From JALORV01 sp963703945 (GTDB lineage: Bacteria > Pseudomonadota > Gammaproteobacteria > Burkholderiales > Burkholderiaceae_F), in the NCBI GenBank assembly GCA_963703945.1, contig CAVPGM010000034.1:1-64000 (forward strand): a stretch of 64,000 bases of DNA. The letters run 5' to 3'. The notes under the pieces were generated by a model. The model had not been told where the DNA came from. It worked only from the letters and a program-made list of their open reading frames with translations, and ran no database searches. The position numbers and the translations under genes were made by a program. Every line of letters begins with the position of its first letter. The first letter of the stretch is position 1. Below are positions 63,072 to 64,000 of this stretch, piece after piece.

Positions 63072-64000
63072 GCGCCTTCATCGCCCAGCAGTTCGTCCCG
63101 CTGCTGTTCCTCGGATTGTTTTTCTTCCTGCTGACCGGTTTTCCGGTTGCGTTCTCGTTGGCAGCCTGCGGCCTGCTGTTCGGCTTCATCGGCATGGAGG
63201 CGGGAATCTTTCCGGGCACGCTGTTTCAGGCGCTGCCGCTGCGCGTGTTCGGCATCATGCAGAACGACACCCTGCTCGCGATCCCGTTCTTCACGCTGAT
63301 GGGAATCATCCTCGAAAAGAGCGGCATGGCCGAGGACCTGCTGGAAACGATCGGCCAAGTCTTTGGCCCGGTGCGCGGCGGCCTGGCACTGGCGGTGATC
63401 TTCGTCGGCGCCCTGCTCGCCGCCACGACCGGCGTCGTCGCCGCGGCAGTGATCAGCATGGGGTTGATCTCGCTGCCGATCATGCTGCGCTACGGCTATA
63501 ACCGCACGATCGCCACCGGAGTCATCACGGCGTCTGGAACACTGGCGCAGGCGATCCCGCCCTCGCTGGTGCTGATTGTGCTGGCCGACCAGCTGGGCCG
63601 CTCGGTCGGCGACATGTACGCGGCGGCGATCGTACCCGGCCTCATACTCGTCGGACTCTATGCGGTCTTCATCCTGATCACCTCGGTGATCAAGCCGGCC
63701 TGGGTTCCCGCGCTGCCGCAGGAAGCGCGGATCTACCGGGAAGACAACGGCGCTAGTGGCCACCGCTCGCTGATGGTGCTGCTGGCGATCTCGGCCGCCG
63801 TCGGCTTTGCCTGGAGTCGCGTCCACGAGGGAATCATCAATCCGATGATCGGCCGCGAGCTTCCGGCCGAGGCGGACGAAGTGCTGATCCTGTCGATGAC
63901 GGTGGCTTCGTTCACCGCGCTGTTCCTGGCGCTCGCCAACCGGCTGTTCGGGCTGAAGCTGCTGTCGAAGCTGACCGAGCGCGTCACCTTCGTGCTGATA
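63068..64000 (+). CDS. dctM-like: TRAP transporter large permease, C-terminus beyond window
   Basis: The frame starts at GTG 63068, overlapping the small-permease stop, and is open to the window edge (311 codons visible). Membrane helices run throughout (LLFLGLFFFLLTGFPVAFSL, AIPFFTLMGIILEKSGMAED, GLISLPIMLRYGYNRTIATG). FGPVRGGLALAVIFVGALLA and ASGTLAQAIPPSLVLIVLAD are diagnostic of DctM. The solute-binding protein is not in the window, so the transported carboxylate is unknown. Confidence 0.95.
   Translation, partial: MSAFIAQQFVPLLFLGLFFFLLTGFPVAFSLAACGLLFGFIGMEAGIFPGTLFQALPLRVFGIMQNDTLLAIPFFTLMGIILEKSGMAEDLLETIGQVFGPVRGGLALAVIFVGALLAATTGVVAAAVISMGLISLPIMLRYGYNRTIATGVITASGTLAQAIPPSLVLIVLADQLGRSVGDMYAAAIVPGLILVGLYAVFILITSVIKPAWVPALPQEARIYREDNGASGHRSLMVLLAISAAVGFAWSRVHEGIINPMIGRELPAEADEVLILSMTVASFTALFLALANRLFGLKLLSKLTERVTFVLI

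Overview
The window is GC-rich chromosomal DNA, almost certainly from a betaproteobacterium. The evidence is gene order and gene content: hemC-hemD-hemX-hemY divergent from ppc, an AlgZ/AlgR-type pair divergent from argH, a DUF2868/DUF3482 pair, glnB, and an acs-symporter block with a DUF4212 subunit. Two proteins carry PEP-CTERM tails, so the organism should have an exosortase elsewhere. There are no rRNA genes, no CRISPR array, no phage module and no transposase gene; two tRNA-Ser genes are present.

Layout. 1-1.6 kb: accessory small genes (a truncated hypothetical, a Tat-type lipoprotein, a PEP-CTERM protein). 1.8-7.3 kb: CoA-binding protein, a 273-bp MITE-like element, O-acetylhomoserine sulfhydrylase, DUF2868, a DUF3482 GTPase and a lipoprotein. 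7.3-10.3 kb: a TPR-GGDEF protein and a TIGR03118 PEP-CTERM protein. 10.5-17.8 kb: tRNA-Ser(GGA), an acetate uptake and activation block (symporter, DUF4212, TPR, small membrane protein, acs), tRNA-Ser(CGA) and serS. 18-22 kb: a two-gene ATP-citrate-lyase-like enzyme. 22-24.9 kb: rarA, an FKBP isomerase and a CDF transporter. 25.3-36 kb: a catabolic island consisting of a DadA-like oxidoreductase, a MocR regulator, a polyamine-type ABC transporter, eutBC and an octopine/nopaline-type dehydrogenase. 36-42 kb: lolA, ftsK and a LytS/pseudo-LytS/LytTR signalling operon. 42.5-52 kb: trxB, Smr, a TRIC-like channel, glnB, nadE, acyltransferase-like and EamA genes, ppa, and an aldehyde dehydrogenase/SDR pair. 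52-59 kb: haem genes and ppc. 59-64 kb: algR/algZ, argH and TRAP transporter genes running off the edge.

How the genes work together. The island at 25-36 kb looks like one uptake and degradation pathway. An amine is imported, possibly released or oxidised by the FAD enzyme and/or the opine-type dehydrogenase, and ethanolamine is deaminated by EutBC to acetaldehyde. The acs block and the ATP-citrate-lyase-like pair both handle C2/acetyl-CoA units, though no direct link is visible.

Caveat on quality. At least seven conserved genes (acs, the citrate-lyase-like alpha gene, the dadA-like gene with two lesions, eutB, the TRIC gene, hemY, hemC) each need a one-base correction to restore a normal-length protein. 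Almost all of these are +1 insertions, several in short homopolymers. This looks more like assembly or read error than real gene decay, but it cannot be settled from the sequence alone.
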